NCBI GenBank assembly: GCA_025357775.1 | Contig: JANXOQ010000483.1 | Location: 1-8,712 of the forward strand | Source of the DNA: Ferruginibacter sp. | GTDB taxonomy: Bacteria; Bacteroidota; Bacteroidia; Chitinophagales; Chitinophagaceae | Direction: 5' to 3' | Length of the DNA stretch: 8,712 nt | Shown here: positions 1 through 7,343 of the stretch, one piece after another | Layout: every line of letters starts with the position of its first letter | How positions within the stretch are numbered: the first letter of the stretch is position 1 | Made by a program: the position numbers and the translations under genes | The notes under the pieces: generated by a model | Database searches by the model: none | What the model was told of the DNA's origin: nothing | What the model saw: only the letters and a program-made list of their open reading frames with translations

Positions 1-17
1 CAATTACAAAAAGCTAA

Positions 18-890
18 ATGAGCAAAAAACTTATACGATTTGATTGGGCAATAAAAAGACTTTTACGAAACAAAGCAAACTTTGTAGTATTAGAAGGTTT
101 TTTGAGTGAACTTTTGTTTGATAACATTAAAATTGAACAAATTCTTGAAAGCGAAAGCAATCAAGAAATGGACGATAATAAATTTAATAGAGTTGACATT
201 CTAACTAAAAACTCTAAGAATGAACTAATAATTATTGAAATACAAAGTACATACGAGATTGATTATTTTCACAGAATGGCTTTTGGTGTTTCGAAAAGTA
301 TTTCTGAAAATCTAAAATTGGGACAAAAGTACTCTGAAATAAAAAAAGTAATTTCAATAAACATAGTGTACTTTGACCTTGGACAAGGACAAGATTATAT
401 TTACAGAGGAAAAACTGACTTTGTAGGACTTCACCAAAACGATATTTTAGGACTATCAGAAAAACAAAAAACAACTTTCTTAAAAGAGAAAGTTTCTGAC
501 GTTTTTCCTGAGTATTATTTATTGAAAGTCAACCAGTTTAACGACAATTCAAAAGACACTTTAGACGAATGGGTTTATTTTTTGAAAAATAGTGAAGTAA
601 AAGATGACTTCAAAGCAAAAGGATTAAAAGAGGCAGGAGAAGTTTTGGATATAATGAGATTAGAGCAAGACGATCAGTACGGCTATAATCGCTATTTAGA
701 TAGTTTGCACTTGAAAGCGAGTGAAGTATTTTCTTTACAGACCGAGGCAGAATTTAAAGTTGAAGAACGTAAAGCGACTGAAATTGCTATTAAATCACTA
801 AATAAAGGGCTTGATAATGAAATAATAGCCGAAATTACAGGATTGACTATCGAAAAGATTGAAGAATTGAGGAACAAGCAAAAAAAATAA
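18..890 (+). CDS. Rpn/PDDEXK_2 family nuclease (putative transposase family)
   Basis: This 290-residue protein fits the PD-(D/E)XK nuclease 'putative transposase' family (PDDEXK_2, related to E. coli RpnA-E), usually about 280-310 aa, so it looks full length. The opening FDWAIKRLLRNKANF (8-22) and LEGFLSELL (25-33) are typical of the family. The likely catalytic residues are D60 in RVDIL and E74 with Q76 in IIEIQ, a D...ExQ version of the core. The C-terminus (about 255-290, ending in ITGLTIEKIEELRNKQKK) resembles the small helix-turn-helix-like tail seen in many members. Rpn proteins are DNA endonucleases that raise recombination; cellular roles are mostly unsettled, with some evidence for phage defence. 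The ATG is the earliest possible start because an in-frame TAA (15-17) directly precedes it. Nine of 13 glycine codons are GGA, whereas the neighbouring transporters mostly use GGT, which suggests separate acquisition. No terminal inverted repeats are visible. Family call is firm; function is inferred. Confidence 0.9.
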   Translation: MSKKLIRFDWAIKRLLRNKANFVVLEGFLSELLFDNIKIEQILESESNQEMDDNKFNRVDILTKNSKNELIIIEIQSTYEIDYFHRMAFGVSKSISENLKLGQKYSEIKKVISINIVYFDLGQGQDYIYRGKTDFVGLHQNDILGLSEKQKTTFLKEKVSDVFPEYYLLKVNQFNDNSKDTLDEWVYFLKNSEVKDDFKAKGLKEAGEVLDIMRLEQDDQYGYNRYLDSLHLKASEVFSLQTEAEFKVEERKATEIAIKSLNKGLDNEIIAEITGLTIEKIEELRNKQKK

Positions 891-1099
891 ATCTTAACCC
901 AACAAGGGGTTTTGCAAAAGTTGTACAGACGGAATAACAACGAGCATTTGTAATTCTAATTGGCATTTGTTAGGGCAGATGTAATTCTATTTCCCCACCT
1001 TAACCAAGCCCAGTTCGTAAACGGCAATGTACCGTAGTAATATTAAAGCAGTAAAATAAAAAAAAAGTATAGGTATAAGTTCTTAAAGAAATTATAAAT
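891..1099. other. Intergenic stretch with short repeats after the nuclease gene
   Basis: No gene is supported here. A weak hairpin, AACCC (896-900) with GGGTT (907-911) followed by a short T tract, could end nuclease transcription. TGTAATTCTA occurs twice, at 949-958 and 980-989, and GCATTTGT occurs at 944-951 and 963-970. CCCAACAA (898-905) can pair with TTGTT and GGG (967-975) around one bulged A. The last pairing gives a folded layout somewhat like an integron attC site, but the right-hand core (GTTAGGG) does not meet the GTTRRRY consensus, so I do not call it one. From about 1035 to 1099 the DNA is simple and A-rich. Confidence 0.4.
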
Positions 1100-1131
1100 T
1101 AAAATACCCCGAAATTTTTCAGGGTATTTTA
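1100..1131 (-). terminator. Intrinsic terminator of the APC permease gene
   Basis: AAAATACCC (1101-1109) and GGGTATTTT (1122-1130) form a perfect 9-bp stem, extended to 10 by T1100-A1131, with a 12-nt loop. On the minus strand it begins 21 nt after the permease stop codon, and the stem is followed by a T-rich tail (TTTTAATTTATAATTTC). Placement and shape fit a rho-independent terminator for the minus-strand gene. The stem is symmetric and also has T residues on its plus-strand side, so it may also block reading from the left. Confidence 0.75.
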
Positions 1132-1152
1132 GATTATGACTTAATATTTTTT

Positions 1153-2631
1153 TTAAACATCATTACTGTCTTTTAAATTGCTATTTTTTTTGCTATATGC
1201 AAAGTAAATAACTATACCTATTGCTAACCATCCAAACAATCTTAACCAGTTTGTCCAGCCAAGACCAGCCATCATAAGCACACATGCAAGTACACCTAAA
1301 ATTGGTATAACTGGCACCCAAGGCGTTTTAAACTGGCGAGGTAATTCTGGGTTTGTTTTGCGTAAAATTATAACACCAATACAAACTAAACTAAATGCAA
1401 ATAGTGTTCCAATACTTGTCATGTCTCCCACAATATCGCCTGGTATAAATGCTGCAAAGGCACCAACTATAACTAGTATTACAAGATTAGCTTTGTATGG
1501 GGTTTGAAATTTTGGGTGCAAAGTTCCTAATACTTTTGGCAATAAACCATCTTTACTCATTGCATAAAAAACCCTGCTTTGACCTAAAAGCATTACTAAA
1601 ATTACTGATGAAAATCCTGCTAAAATTGCAACCGTTACTAGCTTGCCTAGCCACTCATACCCCGGCATAAATGCATTTATTGCCATTACTACGGATGCCT
1701 CTTTACCTCCAGTTCTAAAAAACTCTACTGGTCCTAAACCTGTAAGTACATGCCCAAATAAAATATATAAAACAGTACAAACTGCTAGTGAACCAAGTAT
1801 CCCAATAGGCATAGCTGTTTTAGGGTTTTTGGTTTCTTGAGCTGCAGTACTAACTGCATCAAAACCTATAAAAGCAAAGAACACTGTACCAGCTGCACCA
1901 ATAATACCCCAAAAGCCACCGAAGCTATGGCTTATATTATTTGAATCTACATAAGTTGTAGCAGCCGGTATGTAAGGAGTATGGTTAGCAGGGTTTATAA
2001 AGCCCCATCCAAAAATAATTATCAAAATTACAATGGCAACTTTTGTAATAACGATTAAGCCATTTACAAATGCAGACTCTTGAGTACCTTTTATTAATAA
2101 TAAACTTAGTAGTGCTACGATAGCAAATGCAGGAATATTCATAATGCCACCAACCCCTGTTGTGCTATGTTCAAAAGGAGAGTGGCACCACTCATAAGGT
2201 ATGGCACTTGTATGCAAAACATTTATTAATAAATTATTTAAGTATTCACTCCAGGCAATGCCTACTGTGGCAGCACCTACAGCATATTCTAAAATTAAAT
2301 CCCAACCAATAATCCATGCCATTAGCTCACCCATTGTAGCATAAGTATATGTGTATGCACTACCCGAGATTGGAATAGATGAGGCAAGTTCTGCATAGCA
2401 TAACCCAGCAAGTGCACAACCTATAGCTGCTACAATAAAACCAAGGGTAACAGATGGACCTGCATTTTGTGCAGCCGCATTAGCTGTTCTTACAAATAAA
2501 CCTGCACCAATAATAGCACCAATACCAAGTGCTACAAGTGCACCAGCACTTAGCGTTTTCTTTAATCCTTTTTCAGAATCTGCTGCCTCAGCAAGTAATA
2601 AATGTATTGGTTTTTTAGTAAATAAACCCAT
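1153..2631 (-). CDS. APC-superfamily amino acid permease, CAT type (YfnA-like)
   Basis: This 492-residue inner-membrane protein belongs to the cationic amino acid transporter branch of the APC superfamily. These are LeuT-fold, usually proton-coupled importers. The start is supported by the family-typical N-terminus (MGLFTKKPIHLLLAEA) and by GLKKTL just before helix 1. Helix 1 carries the unwound substrate-binding glycine motif GIGAIIGAG (36-44). Helix 3 contains the region SAYTYTYATMGELMAWIIGW (91-110). FIGFDAVSTAAQETKNPKTA (254-273) and GQSRVFYAMSKDGLLP (350-365) are signature loops of the branch. K197 in helix 5 (VITKVAIV) probably matches the lysine that replaces the sodium site in ApcT-like transporters, which would suggest proton coupling. 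About twelve membrane segments are apparent, and length is normal. The gene stands alone on its strand, divergent from the symporter gene and closed by a clear hairpin. The exact amino acid cannot be read from the sequence, so no gene symbol is given. Confidence 0.93.
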   Translation of the reverse strand: MGLFTKKPIHLLLAEAADSEKGLKKTLSAGALVALGIGAIIGAGLFVRTANAAAQNAGPSVTLGFIVAAIGCALAGLCYAELASSIPISGSAYTYTYATMGELMAWIIGWDLILEYAVGAATVGIAWSEYLNNLLINVLHTSAIPYEWCHSPFEHSTTGVGGIMNIPAFAIVALLSLLLIKGTQESAFVNGLIVITKVAIVILIIIFGWGFINPANHTPYIPAATTYVDSNNISHSFGGFWGIIGAAGTVFFAFIGFDAVSTAAQETKNPKTAMPIGILGSLAVCTVLYILFGHVLTGLGPVEFFRTGGKEASVVMAINAFMPGYEWLGKLVTVAILAGFSSVILVMLLGQSRVFYAMSKDGLLPKVLGTLHPKFQTPYKANLVILVIVGAFAAFIPGDIVGDMTSIGTLFAFSLVCIGVIILRKTNPELPRQFKTPWVPVIPILGVLACVLMMAGLGWTNWLRLFGWLAIGIVIYFAYSKKNSNLKDSNDV

Positions 2632-2664
2632 ATCGTTTTTTTAATTTTTGTGGTAAATGAATTT

Positions 2665-2695
2665 GTAAAATACATTATTATTCCATAAAAACAAT
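2665..2695 (-). promoter_or_regulatory. Possible Bacteroidota-type promoter for the APC permease
   Basis: Read on the minus strand, ATTG (2692-2695) lies 19 nt upstream of TATTTTAC (2665-2672). This approximates the Bacteroidota pattern TTTG, about 19-21 nt, then TAnnTTTG, with mismatches at the first base of the -33 box and the last two of the -7 box. The -7 box sits 33 nt before the permease ATG, giving a plausible short leader. In so AT-rich a gap this could arise by chance. For the divergent symporter gene the best I see is TTTG (2709-2712) with TAACTTTT (2728-2735), but their 15-nt spacing is short, so it is not listed separately. Confidence 0.3.
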
Positions 2696-2768
2696 ATAGA
2701 AATTTTTATTTGCTCAAAAGAAGCTAGTAACTTTTTAACTATTATATTGCAATTTATAATAACCGAAT

Positions 2769-4343
2769 ATGCACATTCAAAAAGAAAAGAAAAGTAAACT
2801 TACTTTATACATTGGTATTGGTTTGGTACTTGGTATTATAGCAGGTTTTTTGCTAAATACTTATTATGTAGGAAACGAAAATGAAAGTATAGCCGTTGCA
2901 GAATCTCAGCAGAAAATGCTTAGAGAAAAAATGAAACAATTTGAAAAATTATCAGATACAATATTATATAAAAATTTAATTGGTCAAAAGAGAAATGTAG
3001 AAGCAACTAAAAAAAATTTAGAAAAAAATATTGCTACAGATAAAACAGGTATAAAAGTATTTGAAGCTGTTACACTTTTAGCAGATTCTTTAAAGATTAT
3101 AGACACAAGAGTAGCAGCATTAATGGATACATCAAATATTCAATATAAAGTATTAGCAAAGCAAGTAAATATTATTGCAATACAAAAAGCAGAAACAACA
3201 AAGATTAGAGATAAAAAACTTGATTGGTTTACTATTTTAGCAGATATATTTTTACGACTCATTAAAATGATTGTAGCGCCACTAGTATTTACAACACTGG
3301 TAGTAGGTGTAGCAAAATTGGGTGATATAAGTGCGGTTGGTAGAATAGGTGGTAAAACATTATTATGGTTTTTAAGTGCATCGCTTGTAAGTTTGGTATT
3401 GGGAATGATATTGGTAAATATTTTTGAACCTGGTATTGCTATGCACCTTGCATTGCCTGATGCTGCTGCATCTACAGGTATTGATAAGGCTGCTCTTTCC
3501 ATAAAAGATTTTTTCTATCATGTGTTTCCTGCAAGCTTTGTAGATGCAATGGCTAAAAATGAAATATTGCAAATTGTAATATTTGCATTGTTTTTTGGTG
3601 TGGCCGCTGCCGCACTTGGAGATATTGCAATGCCTGTTGTAAAAGCATTGGATGCAGTAGCACATATCATTCTTAAAGTTACAGGTTATGTAATGAAGTT
3701 TGCACCTTTTGCTGTGTTTGGTGCAATGGCAGCTATCATTGCTAAGCAAGGTTTGGGTATTTTAAAAACCTATTCTATTTTTATTGGTGAGTTTTATTTT
3801 GGCTTAGGATTATTATGGTTGGTGCTTATTTTAGCAGGCTCATTATTTGTAGGAAAAAGAATTTTAACATTAATAAAAAGAATTAAAGAGCCTGCCTTAC
3901 TTGCTTTTAGTACTTCAAGTAGTGAAGCCGCTTTTCCTAAGACAATGTTAGAACTAGAGCGCTTTGGTTGTAAAAAAAATATAGTAAGTTTTGTATTGCC
4001 TTTAGGTTATTCTTTTAACCTAGATGGTAGTATGATGTACATGACATTTGCTTCCTTATTTATTGCACAGAGCTACGGCATACATCTAGATATAGGTACA
4101 CAAATAAGCATGCTTCTAGTGCTTATGCTTACGAGCAAAGGTATAGCAGGTGTTCCTCGAGCATCGTTAGTAGTAATTGCTGGTACATTGGCCACATTTA
4201 ATATTCCCGAAGCAGGGCTTGCATTACTTTTAGGTATAGACCCACTGCTAGATATGGGGCGTAGTGCTACCAACGTACTTGGCAATAGTATAGCTACAGC
4301 TGTGGTGAGCAAAATGGAAGGAGAATTAGGGGTTGGGGAATAA
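2769..4343 (+). CDS. Dicarboxylate/amino acid:cation symporter (DAACS, SLC1-type) with long TM1-TM2 insert
   Basis: This is a 524-residue inner-membrane symporter of the glutamate/C4-dicarboxylate family (GltP, GltPh, DctA relatives), which import acidic substrates with sodium or protons by an elevator mechanism. Helix 1 spans about 11-30 and helix 2 begins near 152 (FTILADIFLRLIKMIVAPLVF). The hairpin-1 serine motif is FSTSSSEAAFP (380-390), the helix-7 motif is NLDGSMM (417-423), and helix 8 has DMGRSATNVLGN (495-506). R498 and N502 match the GltPh residues R397 and N401, so an acidic substrate is likely. N506 lies where GltPh has the sodium ligand D405, as in DctA. Family members are usually about 400-450 aa. 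The excess here is roughly 120 charged, helix-prone residues (33-150) predicted to face the periplasm. The DedA gene starts 26 bp downstream, so the two are probably co-transcribed. Substrate choice among aspartate, glutamate and dicarboxylates is unresolved. Confidence 0.93.
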   Translation: MHIQKEKKSKLTLYIGIGLVLGIIAGFLLNTYYVGNENESIAVAESQQKMLREKMKQFEKLSDTILYKNLIGQKRNVEATKKNLEKNIATDKTGIKVFEAVTLLADSLKIIDTRVAALMDTSNIQYKVLAKQVNIIAIQKAETTKIRDKKLDWFTILADIFLRLIKMIVAPLVFTTLVVGVAKLGDISAVGRIGGKTLLWFLSASLVSLVLGMILVNIFEPGIAMHLALPDAAASTGIDKAALSIKDFFYHVFPASFVDAMAKNEILQIVIFALFFGVAAAALGDIAMPVVKALDAVAHIILKVTGYVMKFAPFAVFGAMAAIIAKQGLGILKTYSIFIGEFYFGLGLLWLVLILAGSLFVGKRILTLIKRIKEPALLAFSTSSSEAAFPKTMLELERFGCKKNIVSFVLPLGYSFNLDGSMMYMTFASLFIAQSYGIHLDIGTQISMLLVLMLTSKGIAGVPRASLVVIAGTLATFNIPEAGLALLLGIDPLLDMGRSATNVLGNSIATAVVSKMEGELGVGE

Positions 4344-4369
4344 TAAATTTTAATAGTATAAAATTTTCA

Positions 4370-5320
4370 ATGAGAAAAATTATTTTAATTGCACTAGCAT
4401 TTATATTAGTACAAAATGTAAAGAGCCAAGACAGTATTATCGTAAAAATTAAAAATCAATATAAAGCAGATGCTAAGGATATTGTTGTAACACTAAATGG
4501 AAGCCCTGTGTTGGTTGCTAATAAATCGTTTATAACAATGCCTAAAAATATGGTTGTATTATATGATGTGGTTGGCAAAGATTATGTAGCTACAAAGTTT
4601 AGTATTGTAAATGTAGATAAGGATAACGTAGTTACCATTAATAAAACATTTACTTGGAAAGATTTACTAACACCCATGTTTTATATAATTTTTGGTGGGC
4701 TGTGGTTCGTAGTTTTTGTAATATTTGCTGAAACAGGTTTGTTTGCAGGGTTCTTTTTACCAGGTGATTCTCTATTGTTTGTTGCAGGTATTTATAGTTA
4801 CGATTTAATAAAAAGTGGAGTAGGGGTTGATGCTGGTGCATTTACTAATTTAATATTTCTTGGGGTAATAATATCCATAGCTGGCATAATTGGGAACTTC
4901 GTAGGATATTGGTTTGGCAGAAAAAGTGGCCCATTTTTATTTGAACGAAAAGATACTTTTTTCTTTAGAAAAAAATATTTGTTTCAAGCAAAAGATTTTT
5001 ATGATAAACATGGTGGTGGCGCTATAGTGATGGCAAGGTTTTTACCCATAGTAAGAACATTTGCGCCAATTGTAGCAGGCATTGTAGGTATGGAGAAAAA
5101 GAAATTTACTTTTTATAATATTGTAGGATGTGTAAGTTGGGTATTTGCAATGCTTTTTGCAGGGCATTATTTACAAGAATTATTTTTGCATAAATTTCAA
5201 TTTGACTTGAGGGAGCATCTTGAGCTAATAGTTATAGGAATTGTGTTTGTAACTACAGCCCCTGTAATTATTAAAATTATTTTTGGGAAATCAAAATCTC
5301 AAATTGAAAAAGCTATCTAA
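4370..5320 (+). CDS. DedA-family membrane protein with N-terminal exported domain
   Basis: The C-terminal two thirds (about 100-305) is a DedA/SNARE-associated domain. DedA proteins support membrane homeostasis, and some flip undecaprenyl phosphate across the inner membrane. Visible hallmarks are FAETGLFAGFFLPGDSLLFV (119-138) with E121 and PGD, the GYWFGRKSG loop (179-187), and ARFLPIVRTFAPIVAG (222-237) with R223 and R229 in the conserved F-x-P-x-x-R context. A last membrane helix lies at about 286-305. The N-terminus is unusual. Residues 1-20 look like a signal peptide or uncleaved anchor ending in VKSQ, followed by about 75 residues rich in predicted beta strands (KDIVVTLNG, NMVVLYDVVG, NVVTINKTF) before the first DedA helix. 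Ordinary DedA proteins are about 200-220 aa, and this one is 316. The start is supported by the good hydrophobic leader. It lies between two transporter genes with gaps of 26 and 5 bp, so it is very likely in their transcript. The role of the extra domain is unknown. Confidence 0.9.
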   Translation: MRKIILIALAFILVQNVKSQDSIIVKIKNQYKADAKDIVVTLNGSPVLVANKSFITMPKNMVVLYDVVGKDYVATKFSIVNVDKDNVVTINKTFTWKDLLTPMFYIIFGGLWFVVFVIFAETGLFAGFFLPGDSLLFVAGIYSYDLIKSGVGVDAGAFTNLIFLGVIISIAGIIGNFVGYWFGRKSGPFLFERKDTFFFRKKYLFQAKDFYDKHGGGAIVMARFLPIVRTFAPIVAGIVGMEKKKFTFYNIVGCVSWVFAMLFAGHYLQELFLHKFQFDLREHLELIVIGIVFVTTAPVIIKIIFGKSKSQIEKAI

Positions 5321-5325
5321 TTTGT

Positions 5326-6609
5326 ATGCAGCAAAACAATAAATCAACTCCTATTTTTAGTGTAGCTGTTTTAGTAGCAGCGTTAGGTTATTTTGTAGAT
5401 ATTTACGATTTGCTTTTGTTTAATATTGTAAGGGTAGATAGTTTGGGTGATGGTGTAAAAGGGTTAGGGAATGCTGCATCCTTAACAATGTCTAAAATAG
5501 CATTTGCTGAAATGACAAAATCTCAAGGCGAATTTATTATAAGTATTCAAATGATAGGCTTACTAATCGGTGGTATTCTTTGGGGTATTATTGGTGATAA
5601 AAAAGGAAGGCTTAGTGTATTATTTGGTTCTATTGTTTTGTACAGTATGGCCAATATTGTAAACGGATTTGTGCAAACACCTAACCAATACGCACTAGTA
5701 CGCTTTGTAGCAGGTATTGGCCTTGCAGGGGAGCTTGGAGCAGGCATTACGCTTGTAAGTGAGCTAGTAGCCAAAGAAAAAAGAGGAATGGTAACATCAC
5801 TTGTAGCAGGCATAGGGCTTACAGGTGCTGTGTTTGCGTATTTTATTTCTTTAGCTTTTGACTGGCGTACTTGTTATTTTATAGGTGGTGGTATGGGGTT
5901 TTGTTTGTTATTATTAAGGGTATCCGTTTTTGAAAGTGGCATGTACAAACAAGTAAAAGAAAGCAATGTTATAAAAGGTAATTTTTTAATGTTTTTTAAT
6001 GATGTTGCAAGGTTTAAAAAATATATTTGTGCCATTTTTATTGGTTTACCTACTTGGTATGTTATTGGTATATTGCTAGCGTTCTCTAATAACTTTGCAG
6101 AAAAATTTGGTATAGCTGAAAAAGTTTTGCCTAAAAAAGCTACTATGTTTGCATATATATTCATAGCTATTGCTGATGTGCTTATAGGGCTCATAAGCCA
6201 ATGGCTAAAAAGTAGAAAAAAATCAATTTTAATATTTTATTGTCTTACCATTATTGGTATCGTTTTATACTTTAACCAACAAGGAGGCACTGCAATTACA
6301 ATGTATGCTGTATGCGCTTTTCTTGGTTTTGCTACTGGCTTTTGGGCATTGTTTGTTACTATGGCTGCGGAGCAGTTTGGTACAAACTTAAGGGCTACCG
6401 CTACTACCACAGCTCCAAATTTTGTTAGAGGTTCATTGCCAATAATGTTATTGTTGTTTAATTGGTTTCAAAATATAAATGCAGGAGCTGCTAATGCTTA
6501 TGTAACAGCCGCAGTATGGCTTGGTGTAATTGTAATGGTAATAAGCATTACCGCTTTGTATTTTACTAAAGAAACCTTTGGTAAAGATTTAAATTTTGTA
6601 GAAGAATAG
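5326..6609 (+). CDS. MFS transporter (metabolite/sugar:H+ symporter-like)
   Basis: This 427-residue, probably twelve-helix major facilitator superfamily transporter resides in the inner membrane. Helix 1 contains GYFVDIYDLLLF (21-32), with acidic residues D25 and D28 resembling those of the AAHS and MHS families. Motif A between helices 2 and 3 is GIIGDKKGRLSVL (87-99). RFVAGIGLAGELGAGITLVSE (126-146) is the helix-4/5 signature. ESGMYKQ (203-209) closes the first half where related carriers have an ESP motif. The second half carries AAEQFGTNLRATATTTAPNFVRG (347-369), matching the E-x-F-x-T-x-x-RAT pattern of the sugar/organic-acid branches. A longer-than-usual first periplasmic loop (about 37-68) is present. 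Length is normal for MFS. It starts 5 bp after the DedA stop, so translation is likely coupled within one operon. Proton coupling is inferred from the family. The substrate, perhaps an organic acid, aromatic acid or sugar, cannot be assigned. Confidence 0.92.
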   Translation: MQQNNKSTPIFSVAVLVAALGYFVDIYDLLLFNIVRVDSLGDGVKGLGNAASLTMSKIAFAEMTKSQGEFIISIQMIGLLIGGILWGIIGDKKGRLSVLFGSIVLYSMANIVNGFVQTPNQYALVRFVAGIGLAGELGAGITLVSELVAKEKRGMVTSLVAGIGLTGAVFAYFISLAFDWRTCYFIGGGMGFCLLLLRVSVFESGMYKQVKESNVIKGNFLMFFNDVARFKKYICAIFIGLPTWYVIGILLAFSNNFAEKFGIAEKVLPKKATMFAYIFIAIADVLIGLISQWLKSRKKSILIFYCLTIIGIVLYFNQQGGTAITMYAVCAFLGFATGFWALFVTMAAEQFGTNLRATATTTAPNFVRGSLPIMLLLFNWFQNINAGAANAYVTAAVWLGVIVMVISITALYFTKETFGKDLNFVEE

Positions 6610-6737
6610 TACACTCTTGATTTTTAAGAACATAGTTACTAACGCTTATGCGAATTATTTAAAAATTCTGAATTTTAAACGAATTATTTTAAAGCTGGAT
6701 AATTTACAAAATGTAATAATTCTAAAAAAAATAAAAA
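6610..6737. other. AT-rich gap with paired CGAATTATTT repeats
   Basis: This gap separates the transporter run from the DUF4254-GT9 pair and should hold the promoter of that pair. CGAATTATTT is repeated at 6651-6660 and 6680-6689, flanking a palindrome, AAAATTC-T-GAATTTT (6662-6676). The arrangement could be an operator, but in such AT-rich DNA it may be chance. TAATTTAC (6700-6707) resembles a -7 box, yet no TTTG-like -33 box stands at the right distance, so no promoter is called. No convincing terminator for the MFS gene is visible. Confidence 0.35.
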
Positions 6738-7343
6738 ATGAACGTTGATAGTTGGGTAAACATATTTGAAGAAAGTATAAAACAATTTCACATTAAGGAT
6801 GATGTAGATGTGGCAGTGGATAATCCATACACAAAAGATTCTTTTGAATACTTACTATTTATAAAAAATTGGATAGATACGGTGCAATGGCATTTGGAAG
6901 ATATTATTCGAAGTCCTCATTTATCTGGTGAAGAAGTATTAGCCCTAAAAAGAAGAATAGATTCATCTAACCAACAAAGAACAGACTTGGTTGAGTTTAT
7001 TGATAGTTGGTTTTATAATAATTTTAGTAATGTAGAAAAGCATGTAGATGCTGGTTTTAATACTGAAACACCCGCATGGGCAGTTGATAGGCTTTCAATT
7101 CTTGCATTAAAAATTTATCATATGCAAATAGAAGCAGAAAGGATAGAAGCAACTATTGAACATAGGAATGCATGTTCACAAAAATTGAATATTCTATTAA
7201 CGCAAAAAACAGACCTGTGCGTATCCATAGCACAATTGCTAGATGATATTGCTAAAGGGAAAAAATATATGAAATTGTATAAGCAAATGAAAATGTACAA
7301 TGATGAAACCTTAAACCCAGTTTTGTATAACCAAAAAAAATAA
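6738..7343 (+). CDS. DUF4254 domain-containing protein
   Basis: This soluble, 201-residue, probably all-helical protein matches DUF4254, a family of unknown function found mainly in Bacteroidota next to family 9 glycosyltransferases. The recognised stretches are NWIDTVQWHLEDIIR (44-58), RIDSSNQQRTDLVEFID (73-89), the best-conserved block NTETPAWAVDRLSILALKIY (108-127), and the C-terminal YKQMKMYNDETLNP (181-194). There is no signal peptide and no membrane segment, so it should be cytoplasmic. No catalytic motif is recognised. Its stop codon overlaps the next start as TAATG, so translational coupling to the GT9 gene is very likely, and a partner or helper role for that enzyme is a reasonable inference. 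Length is typical of the family. The family call is secure and the function is not known. Confidence 0.88.
   Translation: MNVDSWVNIFEESIKQFHIKDDVDVAVDNPYTKDSFEYLLFIKNWIDTVQWHLEDIIRSPHLSGEEVLALKRRIDSSNQQRTDLVEFIDSWFYNNFSNVEKHVDAGFNTETPAWAVDRLSILALKIYHMQIEAERIEATIEHRNACSQKLNILLTQKTDLCVSIAQLLDDIAKGKKYMKLYKQMKMYNDETLNPVLYNQKK

Noticed and set aside
891..990. Integron attC site after the nuclease gene
   Set aside because: ACCCAAC (897-903) fits RYYYAAC, but the opposing GTTAGGG lacks the final pyrimidine of GTTRRRY. Inner boxes are not recognisable and no integrase is present.
3372..3749. Minus-strand open frame of 125 codons inside the symporter gene
   Set aside because: Its product is an improbable Cys-, His-, Tyr- and Lys-rich string without family features, the expected shadow of AT-rich membrane-protein codons on the other strand.
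4345..4366. Terminator between the symporter and DedA genes
   Set aside because: AAATTTTA and TAAAATTT form an 8-bp stem made only of A-T pairs, with no T tract after it. It is too weak to end transcription and lies within a likely operon.
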